Of a stretch of 64,000 nucleotides of DNA, positions 61,940 to 64,000 are shown one piece after another. The DNA lies in assembly GCF_030272615.1 (NCBI RefSeq), contig NC_081413.1, forward strand, positions 24,922,966 to 24,986,965, written 5' to 3'. A model generated the notes under the pieces. It saw nothing but the letters and a program-made list of their open reading frames with translations. It ran no database searches and was not told where the DNA came from. The position numbers and the translations under genes are program-made. This DNA is from Cryptomeria japonica (Eukaryota; Streptophyta; Pinopsida; Cupressales; Cupressaceae). Every line of letters starts with the position of its first letter. Positions within the stretch are counted from its first letter, which is position 1.

Positions 61940-62270
61940 CTAGCTTCCCAAGAAATTTCCTTCCACCTTTCACTTGTTCTAAAGAACTTAAGAAGTTTTT
62001 ATTGTAATCTATATGTTGGTTGGATCCTAAATCAATATACCATGTGTTAATTGAATTTATTTGGGTAGCTAGAGAGTCTATCAATATATTATGATTGCAC
62101 TCTTTTTGAGAAAAAGTTGATTGTCTTTTTTGATAAAAAAACATTTTTCCTCTTATATGTGATTTCCTAAGAAATTGATCACTTTAATGACCTTCTCCAT
62201 AATTATATAACATGTGATAGATTTTTCCTCTTTTAGAACTATCTTTCTAATTTCTCCATTCATTTTGTGT
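61940..62270 (-). pseudogene. Copia-2 fragment: CCHC knuckle and protease start
   Basis: The frame reads NTWYIDLGSNQHIDYNKNFL and SSLEQVKGGRKFLGK, typical of another copia lineage with IDSGSxxHI; here DSG is DLG, so the Ser is changed but the Asp is kept. Just upstream on the minus strand a broken knuckle YNYGEGH*SDQF is visible near 62200-62180. It ends exactly at the Copia-3 LTR, which suggests that Copia-3 inserted into this older element; the continuation is not found beyond 57699. Confidence 0.75.
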
Positions 62271-64000
62271 CTTTTAAAAATCATATATTTTTTAATATCC
62301 TTTGTATAATTTCATTACCTTTTACTATTTCTATGTTGATTCTCTCGATATTATCTTTGAGTTTTGTAGCATTGCAAATTGCACCATGTGCATTTATGAC
62401 ACTTACGCTTTGCACTTGGCACATTTATGATAAAATACACGATCAAGATTTCACAATTCTAACTTCATGAATTGTAAAGATGAGCATTAGCAACCTGTGG
62501 TTTGAATTTCGGATGAATTCGGCTACACGGGATCCATGGCATACAAACATCCTGAAAATATTTTGGGATTCAAATGAGCATATTCTATATCATAGCTTTT
62601 ATGACACATTCTCCTTCACACAAGCACATCTATCATGGCTATTCCCAACCATTCCAAGCAACAAAACTATAATTTCTCCCTCATTTTGTCTCTTTAGTCA
62701 TTTTGATTCGCTATCTCTCTCTCACACACAAACAACGAAGCTCTATAGATTTTCTCCACACTCTTGTAGTACTCAACACTTCTCTCAATCTACAATCACA
62801 TCTATTGTCTCAAGAGAGAAGTCGTAGTTGTATAATGCTCTCTTACTCATCTTTAATCTCATGCATTGATCTTATATTTATCTAGTTGTCTTTATACTTT
62901 ATCTATTGACATTTTATCTCTAGTAATAGGGTATTCCTCCACAATGAGGATCATTTCTATTACATGTCTATTCAATCTTTAATCTAGCTATCTATGGAGG
63001 TAAAAACATTGAAACAAGGGTCTAACTATGTCATGAATCATTTTATTTAATAGTATGCAATTTAAAGATGTAATGTGATTTTGAAATTTAAAATAGATTA
63101 GATCATTCATAATCTAGTGTGAGGAAATATAGTATGTTTTTTTACTCTTGCAATTGATATGAAATTTGACATTTAATATTCTTTTGGGTTTGTCAATACT
63201 GATAAACTTTTGAGTGCAAGTAATGTAGGGTGAGGTGAAGGAGGTCGAAGGTGAGAACACGAATCAGGTAGAATTGCTTTTAACTAAATGACTTCGATGG
63301 AAAAGGGAATCTCTCACACACCACAGTAGAAAAGTTTGTTTGTGCAATTGTGACTTCATCAATGTATGATTTTGTAATAGAGACAAAATGATGTGAGTAA
63401 TTGGTAATCGTTACATTGATTTCGTCTATAAAGGTGAAAATTAGTTTGCTATTTAGAGTTATGAAATTTATCGACTTAACGTTCTTTATTAAGATGACTT
63501 AATGTTTCTAGAAAAAGAGAATGCAAATATAATTTTATTTATGATTGATGTGTTTACAATTATATGGAATTTGTATGCATGAAATTTCGATAATTGTTTT
63601 ATAATTTGTCTTATTTTAAAGTGATTAAGATAATTTTTATTTCAATTTGAAATATTATGATTCAAATATTCTTATATATGATTTAGGATTATATATATAT
63701 ATATATATATATCATCTTTATTTTAAAACAGTTTTTACAAATAGAAATAAATAAATCGGACGTTTAATATATATAAATATAAAATTAATTTATATTTATA
63801 TCCTAATGTTTTAAGTAGGTTTTCTCTTTATTTTTAAAAAAAAACCATATTACAAATATATTATTATATATTATTGTTTTATTAAATATGTTAATAGTAA
63901 AAGGTGGTGGGTTGAAAGAATAAAAACGACTAATAGAAGCCATGGAAGAGTCGTTTTGGTCGGTTAGGTAGTCGGCTTCCTCCAGCCACGGTAGCCATTG
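62271..64000. other. No gene recognised; short TA run and terminal inverted repeats
   Basis: A 115-codon plus-strand frame at 62480-62827 matches no family and ends in a low-complexity Ser/His/Thr stretch encoded by CT-rich DNA. A (TA)n run lies at about 63690-63712. At the right edge AAAACGACT (63923-63931) and AGTCGTTTT (63949-63957) form a perfect 9-bp inverted repeat around AGCCATGG. Confidence 0.5.

Noticed and set aside
62480-62827. 115-codon plus-strand frame
   Set aside because: No domain, and a low-complexity CT-rich end; open by chance.

Overview
The window looks like intergenic DNA from a large, repeat-rich seed-plant genome. A conifer or other gymnosperm is my best guess, from the AT-rich background, the dense nesting of old decayed retroelements and the lack of any recognisable host protein gene. 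This is an inference; the species cannot be read from the sequence. No rRNA, tRNA, CRISPR or bacterial-type operon was seen. Nearly everything with coding character is a broken transposable element.

Layout. 1-6211 (-): a nearly full-length L1-type LINE (LINE-A; ORF1 plus endonuclease, reverse transcriptase, zf-RVT and RNase H) with its 3' end cut by the window edge. 6240-8900 (+): copy A of a dispersed unit described below. 9000-12585 (-): gag debris with a G-patch-like motif, then a Ty1/copia element (Copia-1) reduced to 5' LTR, primer-binding site, gag and the start of protease. 12600-13505 (+): LINE 3'-tail-like DNA made of small palindromic units. 13502-14900 (-): Ty3/gypsy leader/LTR fragment. 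14900-20270: AT-rich DNA with microsatellites and one solo LTR (17379-18439) with a perfect 5-bp target duplication. 20298-30070: two segments rich in TCGCAAGCTCGC-like words flank a decayed open reading frame of about 1,160 codons and unknown function (24831-28311, -); the left segment carries a nested 1.48-kb LTR-like insertion. 30544-32210 (-): hAT-type transposase pseudogene, joined at its N-terminal end to copy F of the dispersed unit. 33038-33375: microsatellite. 35990-39960 (-): copy C. 40570-43740 (-): Ty3/gypsy gag-protease. 46120-49380 (+): copy B. 49385-50958 (+): 5'-truncated LINE-B. 51390-57370 (-): copies D and E back to back. 57700-61939 (-): internally deleted copia element with both LTRs (Copia-3), next to a second copia protease fragment (Copia-2). 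The last 1.7 kb holds nothing recognisable.

The most interesting signal is the dispersed unit. Five copies (A-E) each have a TATA box followed, 68 nt from its first base, by an imperfect inverted repeat of exactly 97 nt. Copy B carries the inverted repeat twice, and copy F keeps the promoter but has lost the hairpin. The two arms are almost invariant while the loop drifts, which is the conservation pattern of a plant MIRNA precursor. The arms share the core CCGTGCCAA and the general star-strand layout with miR171. My hypothesis is a transposed or segmentally amplified family of Pol II-driven, MIR171-like foldback genes. It needs small-RNA and fold data to be confirmed.
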